From positions 2,170,001 through 2,234,000 of the forward strand of contig NZ_CP073343.1 of NCBI RefSeq assembly GCF_024397855.1: a DNA stretch of 64,000 nucleotides, written 5' to 3'. Source of the DNA: Marinomonas rhizomae. GTDB taxonomy: Bacteria > Pseudomonadota > Gammaproteobacteria > Pseudomonadales > Marinomonadaceae. Every line of letters starts with the position of its first letter. Within the stretch, counting starts at the first letter, position 1. Below are positions 24,759 to 34,599 of the stretch, piece after piece. The notes under the pieces were generated by a model. The model saw only the letters and a list, made by a program, of their open reading frames with translations, searched no databases and had not been told where the DNA came from. A program made the position numbers and the translations under genes.

Positions 24759-25637
24759 ATGCGTATTATTCTGTTTTTACTGACAAACCTAGCTGTCATG
24801 GTGGTAGCGGGTATTGTCTTAAGTCTTTTAGGCGTTAACGGTTACATGACCAGCAACGGTCTAGACTTCACATCACTGCTAATTTTCTGTGGTGTATTTG
24901 GTTTTACTGGCAGCTTAATTTCACTTCTTCTTTCAAAATGGATGGCGAAACGTGGATCGGGCGCGGTTGTTATTGAACAGCCTCGTAATCACAAAGAAGT
25001 ATGGTTACTTGATACTGTCAAAGAGCTTTCCCATAAAGCGGGCATTAAAATGCCAGAAGTGGCGATATTTCCTGCGCATGAAGCCAACGCATTCGCAACG
25101 GGCTGGAATAAAAACGATGCACTGGTTGCCGTATCAAGCGGCATGTTAGATCGATTTTCCCCAGATGAAATTAAAGCAGTCCTAGGGCATGAAATTGGAC
25201 ACGTTGCCAATGGCGATATGATCACACTGTCTCTCATTCAAGGCGTGGTAAACACATTCGTAATGTTTTTTGCTCGTATCGCTGCTTACGCCGTCGATCA
25301 GTTCCTACGCAAAGACGATAACGAAGGTTCCGTTGGCTGGGGCTATTACATAGCGACATTCGTATTTGAAATTATCTTTGGTATTTTGGCATCCATGATT
25401 GTTATGTGGTTCTCTCGTTTCCGTGAGTTCAGAGCAGACGAAGCAGGCGCTAGACTTGCAGGTAAAGGTGCCATGATTGCGGCCCTCGCGAGATTACAGC
25501 AAGAACATGAAGAAAGTCGCATGCCTGACTCTATGCTTGCTTTCGGTATTCGTCGCGGAAAAACACCGACGTTGGGCGAACTATTCTCAAGCCACCCTCC
25601 TATCGAAGTCCGCATCAAAGCACTTCAAGACCTTTAG
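24759..25637 (+). CDS. htpX: membrane metalloprotease HtpX
   Basis: 292 residues. Starts [16 protein letters not shown] like E. coli HtpX; two N-terminal membrane segments, zinc site [10 protein letters not shown] (about 142), two further hydrophobic segments, and the third ligand region [12 protein letters not shown]. It degrades damaged inner-membrane proteins and is induced by heat and envelope stress in E. coli. The frame opens at 24726, but homology and AAGGAG fix the start at 24759. The hairpin described just upstream covers that site. A terminator follows. Confidence 0.95.
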   Translation: MRIILFLLTNLAVMVVAGIVLSLLGVNGYMTSNGLDFTSLLIFCGVFGFTGSLISLLLSKWMAKRGSGAVVIEQPRNHKEVWLLDTVKELSHKAGIKMPEVAIFPAHEANAFATGWNKNDALVAVSSGMLDRFSPDEIKAVLGHEIGHVANGDMITLSLIQGVVNTFVMFFARIAAYAVDQFLRKDDNEGSVGWGYYIATFVFEIIFGILASMIVMWFSRFREFRADEAGARLAGKGAMIAALARLQQEHEESRMPDSMLAFGIRRGKTPTLGELFSSHPPIEVRIKALQDL

Positions 25638-25660
25638 TATCTAGATCTCATGAGCAATAA

Positions 25661-25686
25661 AAAACGCCAGCTTATGCTGGCGTTTT
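25661..25686. terminator. bidirectional terminator between htpX and fdsD
   Basis: AAAACGCCAGC / GCTGGCGTTTT around TTAT; works for htpX (+) and for the fds operon (-), which converge here. Confidence 0.9.
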
Positions 25687-25731
25687 CATGAATAATGTCT
25701 TCAAAGAAACATTTAGAGTAAGACTTTCACA

Positions 25732-25965
25732 CTATTGAGCATCAAGACTAAAAAGCTTTTTACCTGCTAATAAAGCTGCAGGGTGAAGCTGACTTCCACC
25801 TTGAACGATGCAATCGTTCAACATAGTTTTCATACGTCGCGGCCAAAACTTTTTAACATGCCCTGCAATGACATCGGCGACAGCTGAATCATCTCCAGCG
25901 CTTATATTATTGACGGCAATCTGATTAATCATTTCGATTAAATGTTCTTCTTCAGTTTGGTGCAT
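25732..25965 (-). CDS. fdsD: formate dehydrogenase delta subunit
   Basis: 77 residues matching the small FdsD family (MINQIAVNN, GHVKKFWPRRMK, LHPAALLA). FdsD has no redox centre and is needed for a stable, active cytoplasmic NAD-dependent formate dehydrogenase in Cupriavidus and Rhodobacter. It follows fdsA by 113 bp on the same strand; the sulfurtransferase fdsC that usually stands between is missing. Confidence 0.88.
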   Translation of the reverse strand: MHQTEEEHLIEMINQIAVNNISAGDDSAVADVIAGHVKKFWPRRMKTMLNDCIVQGGSQLHPAALLAGKKLFSLDAQ

Positions 25966-26012
25966 ATCTTATTCTCACAACAAGAAACCAGTTAGTAATA
26001 GCCATATCAGAA

Positions 26013-26060
26013 CCGGCTTATCAAAGTGATAGGTCCTCACCATCACAATAAAAAAGCCGG
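26013..26060 (-). repeat. inverted repeat between fdsA and fdsD
   Basis: CCGGCTT (26013-26019) and AAGCCGG (26054-26060) enclose a nested TATCA / TGATA. It is a possible processing or attenuation structure separating fdsA from fdsD. It does not look like a full terminator. Confidence 0.35.
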
Positions 26061-26078
26061 CCATGATAGACCTATTCA

Positions 26079-28949
26079 TCACTCCTCAACAGAGACTGAC
26101 AACGTCGCTTCTGAGAGGAATTTTTGTTGGCGATGATGATTTTCCACAAAACCTTTTTGCCACTCAGACGGTTGAGAGACTTTCTCAACCTGCACTGCCG
26201 TTACTTTATATTCAGGACAGTTAGTAGCCCAGTCAGAGTTGTTGGTAGTTATCACGTTCGCACCACTACCAGGATGGTGGAAGGTCGTATATACGACACC
26301 AGGCTGCATACGATCGCTAATACGAGCGCGAAGCACGGTTTGACCAGCGCGACTACTGATACCAAGCCAATCACCGTCATTAACACCACGTTCTTCCGCA
26401 TCATGTGGGTGAAGCTCTAAAATGTCCTCATCATGCCATGCTTGGTTTTCCGTGCGTCGCGTTTGCGCCCCAACATTATATTGGCTAAGGATACGACCGG
26501 TTGTTAACAACAATGGGAATCGACGATTCGCTCGCTCAGTTGTCGGCACAAATTCGGTAATAGCAAAGTGCCCTTTACCTTCAATCGTTGGAAAGCTATC
26601 AACATGCATAATTGGAGAGCCAACAGGAAATTCAGCATTACAAGGCCACTGCAAACTTCCGTGCTTGTCTAACTTGTCATAGTTAACACCAGCAAAACTT
26701 GGCGTCAGTGATGCTATTTCATCCATAATTTCAGATGGATGGCTGTAATCCATTGGATAACCCAGCGCATTTGCAAGCTCAACAGTGACTTGCCAGTCTT
26801 CTTTACCAGCAATAGGTGGCATCACTTTACGTACGCGGTTAATACGACGCTCGGCGTTCGTAAAAGTACCGTTTTTCTCTAAGAAAGTTGAACCAGGCAA
26901 AAGAACATGGGCAAACTTAGCAGTTTCATTCAGAAAGATATCCTGAACAATCAAGCAATCTAAAGCTCTTAGTGCGGCTTCAACATGTTGAGTGTTAGGG
27001 TCGGACTGAGCAATATCTTCACCTTGGACATACAAAGCTCGGAACTGCCCAGCAATCGCCGCGTCAAACATGTTTGGGATACGTAAACCTGGCTCATCGT
27101 CAAGCTTAACACCCCAAGCCGCTTCAAAACGCCCACGAGCAATCGGATCAGAAACATGCTGGTAACCTGGTAACTCATGAGGGAATGAACCCATATCACA
27201 AGAACCTTGCACGTTATTCTGTCCACGTAGTGGGTTAACACCAACACCGTCACGACCAATATTGCCTGTCGCTAATGCTAGGTTGGCAATACCCATTACC
27301 ATGGTTGAACCTTGACTATGCTCAGTAACGCCCAAACCGTAATAAATGGCTGCATTAGGTGCTTTAGCAAACATGCGAGCAGATTGACGCACTAATTCAG
27401 CACTAACGCCTGTAATTTCTTCTACGGCTTCTGGTGCATGGCGAGGATCAGAAATAAATGCTCTCCATTTCGCATAAGCATCAGACTCACAACGTTTCGC
27501 AATAAAGTCCGTATCTTCCAAACCTTCGGTAATAACCACATGTGCCATTGCATTGACCATGGCAACGTTAGATCCTGGACGCAAAGGCAAATGCACAGCA
27601 TCACCTAAGTGTGGGGTTTGCAGCAGGTCAATTTGACGCGGATCAGCCACTATCAAACTTGCACCTTCACGTAAACGGCGACGCATTAGCGAGCCAAATA
27701 CCGGATGGGCATCCGTTGGGTTAGCACCAATAACCAATACACAATCAGACTTTAGAACTGAGTCAAATGTTTGCGTACCTGCTGATTCACCAAGAGTCTG
27801 CTTCAAACCATAACCGGTTGGACTGTGACAAACACGAGCACAGGTATCCGTATTATTATTTCCGAACGCTGCACGAATAAGTTTTTGTACCAAGTAAGTT
27901 TCTTCGTTAGTACAACGAGAAGACGTGATACCACCAATACTTTCACGACCATGCTCAGCCTGGATGCCTTTTAAACGACCGGCTGCGAAGCTCATTGCTT
28001 CTTCCCAGCTAACTTCTTTCCAAGGCTGATCGATTGAATCACGAATCATAGGTGTTCTAATACGATCTTTATGTGTCGCGTAGCCAAATGCAAAGCGCCC
28101 TTTCACACAAGAGTGACCATGGTTTGCATCGCCACCTTTATCAGGAACCATACGAACTAATTGATCCCCTTTCATCTCTGCACGGAATGAACAACCAACA
28201 CCGCAATAAGCGCATGTAGTTACAACACTATGTTCAGGCTGCCCTAATTCTATAATAGAATTTTCAGACAAGGTCGCTGTAGGACAAGCCTGTACACAAG
28301 CACCACATGACACACAGTCAGATTCCAGAAAGTTTTCATTCTGACCTGCAGCAACTTTTGAGTCAAAACCACGCCCATCAATGGTCAGGGCGAATGTACC
28401 TTGAACCTCTTCACAGGCACGTACACAACGAGAACAAACAATGCACTTGCTCGCATCAAAAGTAAAATAAGGGTTTGAGGTATCTTTAGGAGCGTCTAGG
28501 TGATTTTCACCGTCAAAACCATAGCGCACTTCTCTAAGGCCTACAGCCCCCGCCATATCCTGTAACTCACAGTCCCCATTAGCAGGGCAAGTTAGACAGT
28601 CTAGCGGGTGATCGGAAATATATAACTCCATAATATTACGACGTAGCTTCGCTAACTTATCGTTCTGAGTCGTAACTTTCATACCTTGTTCAGCCGGTGT
28701 TGTACATGAAGCCGGCATACCACGACGCCCTTCAATTTGCACAGCACACAATCGGCAAGAACCAAATGCTTCTAAATTATCGGTTGCACACAACTTTGGA
28801 ATGTTGATGTCAAAAAGTGCAGCGGCGCGCATTACAGATGTACCCTCCGGCACATTGACTTCAACACCATCAATTTCTAGCGTAACAAGCTTCTCACTAA
28901 GTGAGGCAGGCGTACCATAATCTTTACTCGGATCAAAATATTGCAACAT
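26079..28949 (-). CDS. fdsA: NAD-dependent formate dehydrogenase, molybdenum/tungsten alpha subunit
   Basis: 956 residues. N-terminal 2Fe-2S plant-ferredoxin-like domain (CRLCAVQIEG), NuoG-type His/Cys cluster (DHPLDCLTCPANGDCELQ), two 4Fe-4S ferredoxin repeats (CIVCSRCVRAC and CVSCGACVQACP), then the molybdopterin domain with the proximal cluster CAYCGVGC and the catalytic region ARVCHSPTG. The active site uses cysteine, not selenocysteine (as in E. coli FdhF). C-terminal molydopterin dinucleotide-binding domain complete. Oxidises formate to CO2 in the cytoplasm, passing electrons to FdsB. GAGGAGG precedes the ATG, which lies 1 bp from the fdsB stop. Confidence 0.96.
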   Translation of the reverse strand: MLQYFDPSKDYGTPASLSEKLVTLEIDGVEVNVPEGTSVMRAAALFDINIPKLCATDNLEAFGSCRLCAVQIEGRRGMPASCTTPAEQGMKVTTQNDKLAKLRRNIMELYISDHPLDCLTCPANGDCELQDMAGAVGLREVRYGFDGENHLDAPKDTSNPYFTFDASKCIVCSRCVRACEEVQGTFALTIDGRGFDSKVAAGQNENFLESDCVSCGACVQACPTATLSENSIIELGQPEHSVVTTCAYCGVGCSFRAEMKGDQLVRMVPDKGGDANHGHSCVKGRFAFGYATHKDRIRTPMIRDSIDQPWKEVSWEEAMSFAAGRLKGIQAEHGRESIGGITSSRCTNEETYLVQKLIRAAFGNNNTDTCARVCHSPTGYGLKQTLGESAGTQTFDSVLKSDCVLVIGANPTDAHPVFGSLMRRRLREGASLIVADPRQIDLLQTPHLGDAVHLPLRPGSNVAMVNAMAHVVITEGLEDTDFIAKRCESDAYAKWRAFISDPRHAPEAVEEITGVSAELVRQSARMFAKAPNAAIYYGLGVTEHSQGSTMVMGIANLALATGNIGRDGVGVNPLRGQNNVQGSCDMGSFPHELPGYQHVSDPIARGRFEAAWGVKLDDEPGLRIPNMFDAAIAGQFRALYVQGEDIAQSDPNTQHVEAALRALDCLIVQDIFLNETAKFAHVLLPGSTFLEKNGTFTNAERRINRVRKVMPPIAGKEDWQVTVELANALGYPMDYSHPSEIMDEIASLTPSFAGVNYDKLDKHGSLQWPCNAEFPVGSPIMHVDSFPTIEGKGHFAITEFVPTTERANRRFPLLLTTGRILSQYNVGAQTRRTENQAWHDEDILELHPHDAEERGVNDGDWLGISSRAGQTVLRARISDRMQPGVVYTTFHHPGSGANVITTNNSDWATNCPEYKVTAVQVEKVSQPSEWQKGFVENHHRQQKFLSEATLSVSVEE

Positions 28950-28950
28950 A

Positions 28951-30525
28951 TCAGACCTCCTCTACATTGTTAGTTGAAACCGCGCTCTTAACAAAGTCTT
29001 CTTTAAAAAATTTCATCGCACTTTGTACTGGGAACGGTGTCATGCCACCCATGGCGCATAACGATCCGTCAACCATGGTTTCACACAGATCGACTAATAG
29101 ATTTAGATTGCCATCCACGTTTTCACCAGAACGAATACGGTCAATAACTTCAACACCGCGAGTGGAACCGATACGGCAAGGGGTACATTTACCACAAGAT
29201 TCCGCTACACAAAACTCCATTGAAAATCGAGCTTGCTCACTCATATCAACAGTATCATCAAACATGACCACACCGCCGTGACCGAGAACGGCCTCTTTTT
29301 GACTAAACTCTTCATAGCCTAATGACGTATCCCACTGACTTTCATGCAAGTACGCGCCTAATGGGCCGCCCACTTGTACTGCTCGCAATGGACGGCCACT
29401 TCGTGTACCGCCACCAAAACCGAACATCAATTCATTAAGTGTAGGACCAAATGCCAATTCTACCAAACCACCAAACTTCACGTTACCGGCCACTTGGAAA
29501 GGTAAGGTGCCTCGTGAACGGCCAACACCAACATCCGCATAGGCTTTAGCGCCTTTATCCATGATAAATGGGATAGCAGCTAAAGACAGAACATTGTTAA
29601 CGACTGTGGGCTGACCAAATAAACCAACAATCGCTGGCAATGGCGGTTTCGCTCGTACTAAACCGCGCTTACCTTCAAGACTTTCTAGTAGTGAGGTTTC
29701 TTCGCCGCAGATATACGCACCAGCTCCCATGCGCACTTCTAGGTCAAAGTGATTACCACTTCCCAAAATGTTCGCACCTAGTAAATTGTTTTCGTAAGAT
29801 GTCTTAATCGCTTGATTAAGATTTTCAATGGAAAGCGGATATTCAGAGCGGCAGTAGATATAACCTTGCGTAGCACCAACAGCAAGACCCGCTATAATCA
29901 TACCTTCAATCAGCATGAATGGGTCACACTCCATGACCAAGCGATCCGCAAATGTTCCAGAGTCACCTTCGTCGGCATTACATACGATATATTTTTGATT
30001 TTTAGGCGACTCTACATTTAATACTGTTTGCCATTTAATACCTGTAGGGAAAGCTGCACCACCACGACCACGCAGGCCGGACTCTTTCACAGCATCAACG
30101 ATCTCTTGTGATGACAGCTTGATGGCGTTTTCTAATCCTTTAAAACCATCATTTGCTTGATAGTCGTCTAATGACAGTGGATCAGTGATACCAAGGCGAG
30201 AGAATGTGAAGCGCTCTTGGCGTTTTAAATAAGGAATTTCCTCTACCAAACCTAAAGCTAAAGGGTGGTCGACATTACCCTTCCAAAACTCAGCGTCAAA
30301 CAAAGATTCTATATCAGCTTCTTTTACTGGGCCAAAGCCATATCGACCCTCATCAGTGTCCACCTCAAGAAGTGGTTCGATCCAATACAGGCCACGAGTA
30401 CCGTTGCGACGTATTTCAACATCAAGCTTTTGCTCTTTGGCAACAATATCAACCAAACGAGCGACTCGGTCTGCACCGAGCGCTTTCGCGGTTGTATCAG
30501 AAGGAATATGGATACGATAAGTCAT
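28951..30525 (-). CDS. fdsB: NAD-dependent formate dehydrogenase beta subunit (NuoF-like)
   Basis: 524 residues. A short N-terminal thioredoxin-like part, then the NuoF fold with FMN/NADH glycine-rich motifs (GRGGAAFPTG, GAGAYICGEETSLLESLEG) and the 4Fe-4S cysteines SCGKCTPCRIG plus a distal cysteine (SLCAMGG). It transfers electrons to NAD+. A TTG at 30528 is also in frame, but the ATG at 30525 shares one base with the fdsG stop (TGATG) and has GGAG 8 nt upstream. Confidence 0.95.
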   Translation of the reverse strand: MTYRIHIPSDTTAKALGADRVARLVDIVAKEQKLDVEIRRNGTRGLYWIEPLLEVDTDEGRYGFGPVKEADIESLFDAEFWKGNVDHPLALGLVEEIPYLKRQERFTFSRLGITDPLSLDDYQANDGFKGLENAIKLSSQEIVDAVKESGLRGRGGAAFPTGIKWQTVLNVESPKNQKYIVCNADEGDSGTFADRLVMECDPFMLIEGMIIAGLAVGATQGYIYCRSEYPLSIENLNQAIKTSYENNLLGANILGSGNHFDLEVRMGAGAYICGEETSLLESLEGKRGLVRAKPPLPAIVGLFGQPTVVNNVLSLAAIPFIMDKGAKAYADVGVGRSRGTLPFQVAGNVKFGGLVELAFGPTLNELMFGFGGGTRSGRPLRAVQVGGPLGAYLHESQWDTSLGYEEFSQKEAVLGHGGVVMFDDTVDMSEQARFSMEFCVAESCGKCTPCRIGSTRGVEVIDRIRSGENVDGNLNLLVDLCETMVDGSLCAMGGMTPFPVQSAMKFFKEDFVKSAVSTNNVEEV

Positions 30526-31022
30526 CAAAGAATCTCCACTCGCTCAGTTTTAAGGCTATCTACTAACGCATCAAAGCGCTGCGAATCAACTTCTGCGTAT
30601 ACTTCATTGCCAACGCGAACCGAAGGTCCGCAACTGCAATTTCCTAAGCAATAAACAGGCTCTAAGGTAATATTGTTATCCGCTGTAGTTTGATGATATT
30701 GCACACCTAAGGAACTCTTTGCATAGGATTCCAATCCACGAGCACCAACGGCCTGACAAGCTTCGGCTCGGCAGATTTCCACAACATGACGTCCTGGCTG
30801 TTTAGTTCGAAAATGGTGGTAAAAGCTGATAACACCATGCACTTCCGCACGGCTTAGTTTTAATGCCTTAGCAATTAACGCTACAGCGTCTTCTGGGATA
30901 TATGAAAAGCGATCTTGAATCGCGTGCAGAAGCGGCAATAATGCTCCTGGCTTTGACTTATACTCATCAATGATTGCTTGCGCGATGGAAGGCTCCCAAG
31001 TCACGAATCTCGGCGTAGTCAT
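30525..31022 (-). CDS. fdsG: NAD-dependent formate dehydrogenase gamma subunit (NuoE-like)
   Basis: 165 residues, thioredoxin-like 2Fe-2S protein. Four cluster cysteines lie in CRAEACQAVG and CLGNCSCGPS. First gene of the fds operon. The frame is open to 31043, but the upstream codons themselves encode the ribosome binding site (AGGAGG), so the ATG at 31022 is the start. Confidence 0.94.
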   Translation of the reverse strand: MTTPRFVTWEPSIAQAIIDEYKSKPGALLPLLHAIQDRFSYIPEDAVALIAKALKLSRAEVHGVISFYHHFRTKQPGRHVVEICRAEACQAVGARGLESYAKSSLGVQYHQTTADNNITLEPVYCLGNCSCGPSVRVGNEVYAEVDSQRFDALVDSLKTERVEIL

Positions 31023-31043
31023 TATTGTAATTCCTCCTACCAC

Positions 31044-31545
31044 CGCCCTATCTATTGAAAAATCATATTCAGGCGGGAGTGTTACTTTTTATTTTTTAGT
31101 ATCTATTGATACAGATCATACATTAGCACTTGAATCAAAAACCAATAAATAATAATTTCTGAACAATGCTGTCGTTTATTTACAATCGTAAAAACATCGA
31201 AATTTAGACACGTCATCCTACGCCAGTTACAGCGTTGAATGGCGCAGCATCGCATATCCGTCAACCTCTAACTTATCTTATTACGACATTTTCTAATGCC
31301 AGATACCCTGCCCGCACTACAAACAAAAAAAAGACAAAGATCGAATCACCCAGAAACCACTTAGGAAGACGAAAACGTCGCGAAAACAACAGCTGTTGAC
31401 GCTAGCATGCAATATAACAATATACAGCTGGTTTTTAATTACTTGCGTTTCTAAAGCAGCATCTAAGCAGAAACCACGGGCAGCATTCTTTATTTTTAAA
31501 TAAAAGAATGCACAGACTTAGTCTAAAAACAATAACGGCATCAAT
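31044..31545. other. divergent control region between fdsG and pntA
   Basis: About 500 bp without a credible gene. Visible items: a small dyad GTATC-TATT-GATAC at 31099-31112 upstream of fdsG; a 10-bp palindrome AACAGCTGTT near 31386-31395; a possible -35 TTGACG just after it; and a hairpin (GCATTCTTTATTT with AAATAAAAGAATGC, 31483-31511) 35 bp before the pntA start. No regulator gene such as fdsR is present here. Confidence 0.6.
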
Positions 31546-33114
31546 ATGAAAATCGGAATACCAAAAGAGATTGAAGAAGGCGAATTGAGAGTCGCCATGA
31601 CCCCGTCCGTTGCTTCCAGAGTGAAGCAATTAGGTTTTAATATCATGATAGAGAGCGGTGCTGGTGTTGCTGCATCCTATTCCGACGAAGCGTACATTGA
31701 AGCTGGGGTTGAAGTCGTTCATGATACCAAGCAACTATGGCATGACGCTGACGTCTTGGTAAAAGTCCGCCCTCCCGTCGAGCACCCAGAACTTGGTTTT
31801 TATGGTATTGAGCTGTTAGGCAAGGACCAAACCCTAATTAGCCTTATACATCCCGCTCAAAATGCAACCAAACTTCAACAACTATCTGAACGCGGAACAA
31901 ATGTTGTTGCGCTCGATGCAGTACCTCGCATTTCTCGAGCTCAAAAAATGGATGTACTCAGCTCCATGGCAAACATTGCAGGCTATCGTGCCGTTGTGGA
32001 GGCCGCCCAACATTTTGGACGTTTTTTTACAGGCCAAATAACGGCAGCAGGTAAAGTACCACCAGCTAAAGTATTAGTTATAGGCGCAGGCGTTGCTGGT
32101 CTAGCAGCCATTGGTGCTGCTAAGAGCATGGGAGCGATTGTTCGTGCATTCGATACTCGCCCTGAAGTAAAAGAGCAAGTTGAGAGTATGAATGCAGAAT
32201 TCTTACTTTTGGACTTCTCTGATGAAGATGGCACAGGTGAAGGCGGTTACGCCAAAACCATGAGCGCCGAATTCATAGCCGCTGAAATGGCGCTATTTGC
32301 TGAGCAAGCCAAAGATGTCGATATTATCATTACGACTGCATTAATTCCCGGTAAGACAGCCCCAGAACTTATTACGGAAGAAATGGTCCGCTCAATGAAG
32401 CCAGGCAGTGTCATTGTCGATCTTGCGGCTGAAACAGGTGGTAACTGTCGTTTGACTCAAGCCAACAAGGTTATTAAGGCTCACGACGTTTCTATCATCG
32501 GCTACACCAATTTGCCTAGCCGCATGGCTGCCCAATCTAGCCAATTATTTGCGACAAATATTTTCCACTTGCTAACTGAGTTATGCCCAGAAAAAGACGG
32601 TCAAATCGTACTTAATATGGAAGACGAAGTAATTCGTGGTGCCACGGTTGTTAAGCAAGGAAAGATTACATGGCCACCACCAGCACCTCGTATTTCAGCG
32701 GCACCAAAAATGGATGTCAGCGAACAACTACCAAAAGAAACTAAACAACCTGCAGCGAAAGAAAAAAAGCCCAGTGCGTTTGGCTTCCTCGTTCCTGTTG
32801 TTATTACTGGGGCGTTACTTCTCGGTTTAGGTTCGATTGCCCCTGCTGAATTCATGGGTCATTTAACTGTTTTTGTCTTATCTTGTTTTGTTGGCTATAT
32901 GGTTGTTTGGGGTGTCAGTCACTCTCTACATACACCACTGATGAGTGTAACCAATGCCATTAGTAGTATTATTGTTATTGGTGCGATAACGCAAGTATCC
33001 AGCCAAAGCACTACCGTTTCCATTCTCGCGACACTGGCAATATTCATCACCAGTATCAATATTGTGGGTGGCTTTGCCGTCACTCATCGCATGCTTAAAA
33101 TGTTTCGTAAATAG
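31546..33114 (+). CDS. pntA: proton-translocating NAD(P) transhydrogenase subunit alpha
   Basis: 522 residues. The N-terminal NAD(H)-binding domain I ([39 protein letters not shown] near 173, [12 protein letters not shown]) is followed by a hinge rich in Pro/Lys and four C-terminal membrane helices ([19 protein letters not shown] and later), the E. coli-type arrangement. With PntB it uses the proton gradient to drive NADPH formation from NADH. The ribosome binding site is weak (no clear AGG) and a leader hairpin lies upstream. PntB starts 11 bp after the stop. Confidence 0.95.
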   Translation: MKIGIPKEIEEGELRVAMTPSVASRVKQLGFNIMIESGAGVAASYSDEAYIEAGVEVVHDTKQLWHDADVLVKVRPPVEHPELGFYGIELLGKDQTLISLIHPAQNATKLQQLSERGTNVVALDAVPRISRAQKMDVLSSMANIAGYRAVVEAAQHFGRFFTGQITAAGKVPPAKVLVIGAGVAGLAAIGAAKSMGAIVRAFDTRPEVKEQVESMNAEFLLLDFSDEDGTGEGGYAKTMSAEFIAAEMALFAEQAKDVDIIITTALIPGKTAPELITEEMVRSMKPGSVIVDLAAETGGNCRLTQANKVIKAHDVSIIGYTNLPSRMAAQSSQLFATNIFHLLTELCPEKDGQIVLNMEDEVIRGATVVKQGKITWPPPAPRISAAPKMDVSEQLPKETKQPAAKEKKPSAFGFLVPVVITGALLLGLGSIAPAEFMGHLTVFVLSCFVGYMVVWGVSHSLHTPLMSVTNAISSIIVIGAITQVSSQSTTVSILATLAIFITSINIVGGFAVTHRMLKMFRK

Positions 33115-33124
33115 GAGATATACA

Positions 33125-34525
33125 ATGGACTTCGGAGTAATGACTGCCTCCTATATTGGAGCAAGTGCTTTGTTTATCATGGCCTTAGGCGGATTAAGCC
33201 ACCAAGAAAGTGCGAGACGAGGCAACATCTATGGAATGCTTGGAATGGCACTTGCTATTGCCGTTACCATTGCAGGAGCCGTAACTGACAATTACCAACT
33301 ATTGTTACTAGGTATGATACCTGGCAGCTTAATCGGGTGGATTCTTGCAAAGCGCGTTGGAATGACTCAAATGCCGGAGCTCGTAGCCGTATTGCACAGC
33401 CTTGTCGGTTTAGCTGCCGTATTTGTAGGGTTTGCAAACGCTTTAGGCCATGGCGAGTACGACTCACTGGTTGCTCAACGCATTCATGACGTTGAAACAG
33501 CATTGGGCATATTTATTGGCGCTGTAACCTTCACTGGATCACTGGTTGCTTACCTAAAATTAAGCGGCAAAGTGTCAGGCAAGCCTCTTCGTTTACCTGC
33601 GCGCCACCTCATCAACTTAATAATATGTATTGTTGAAGTATACTTAGTAGTGCAGTTTGCCCAAGTGGGTGCTGCAGAAGGCATGAATTATTTAGCCATT
33701 ATCACCGTACTTGCTTTGCTGTTTGGTGCGCATTTAGTCATCGCGATTGGCGGCGCAGATATGCCTGTTGTTGTTTCTATGCTTAACAGCTATTCAGGAT
33801 GGGCGGCAGCAGCGATGGGCTTCATGCTAGGTAACGACCTACTTATCGTAGTTGGTGCACTAGTCGGTAGCAGTGGTGCTATTTTAAGCTACATCATGTG
33901 TAAAGCAATGAATCGCAAGTTTCTTCACGTCATCCTTGGTGGTATCGGCGGCGGAAAGCCAACTAGTGCGCCCGCTAATGCTTCTACAGAAGCTCAAGGT
34001 AATATTATCGAAATTCAAGTAGAAGAAGCAGCTCAAGCTCTAGCTGATGCAAAAGAAGTGATGATCTTGCCAGGTTACGGTATGGCCGTTGCTCAAGCTC
34101 AACACACGGTTTATGAAATTACAAAGAAACTCAGAGAGCAAGGTGTAAATGTTCGTTTTGGCATTCACCCTGTTGCTGGCCGCATGCCAGGGCATATGAA
34201 CGTCCTCTTAGCTGAAGCAAAAGTTCCTTATGATATCGTTTATGAAATGGATGAAATAAACGACGATTTCAAAAACATTGACGTATCTATCGTGATTGGA
34301 GCCAATGATATCGTTAACCCAGCAGCCAATGAAGAACCGGACAGCCCTATTGCAGGAATGCCTGTATTAGAGCCTTGGCATGGAAAACAAACGATCGTAC
34401 TTAAGCGCGGTATGAGTCGAGGTTATGCTGGAGTTGAAAACCCACTATTCTTCAAAGACAACACTCGAATGCTATTTGGTGACGCCAAGCAAAGTTTGGA
34501 TGCACTGTTAAAACACTTATCTTAA
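33125..34525 (+). CDS. pntB: proton-translocating NAD(P) transhydrogenase subunit beta
   Basis: 466 residues. About nine membrane helices, then the NADP(H)-binding domain III with [16 protein letters not shown] and the conserved [23 protein letters not shown] region (in part), [27 protein letters not shown]. The frame extends upstream into pntA, but AGGAGA 6 nt before the ATG at 33125 and homology set the start. It ends at a strong terminator. Confidence 0.96.
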   Translation: MDFGVMTASYIGASALFIMALGGLSHQESARRGNIYGMLGMALAIAVTIAGAVTDNYQLLLLGMIPGSLIGWILAKRVGMTQMPELVAVLHSLVGLAAVFVGFANALGHGEYDSLVAQRIHDVETALGIFIGAVTFTGSLVAYLKLSGKVSGKPLRLPARHLINLIICIVEVYLVVQFAQVGAAEGMNYLAIITVLALLFGAHLVIAIGGADMPVVVSMLNSYSGWAAAAMGFMLGNDLLIVVGALVGSSGAILSYIMCKAMNRKFLHVILGGIGGGKPTSAPANASTEAQGNIIEIQVEEAAQALADAKEVMILPGYGMAVAQAQHTVYEITKKLREQGVNVRFGIHPVAGRMPGHMNVLLAEAKVPYDIVYEMDEINDDFKNIDVSIVIGANDIVNPAANEEPDSPIAGMPVLEPWHGKQTIVLKRGMSRGYAGVENPLFFKDNTRMLFGDAKQSLDALLKHLS

Positions 34526-34552
34526 TGAACAGCGCTTTTATTTCTGCCCGTT

Positions 34553-34586
34553 AAAAAAAACGCCAGCATATGCTGGCGTTTTTTTA
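34553..34586. terminator. bidirectional terminator between pntB and the PilZ gene
   Basis: Perfect palindrome CGCCAGCATATGCTGGCG with long A and T runs on the two sides. It shares its stem with the htpX/fdsD terminator at 25661-25686. Confidence 0.92.
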
Positions 34587-34599
34587 TGAGGCGAAACAC

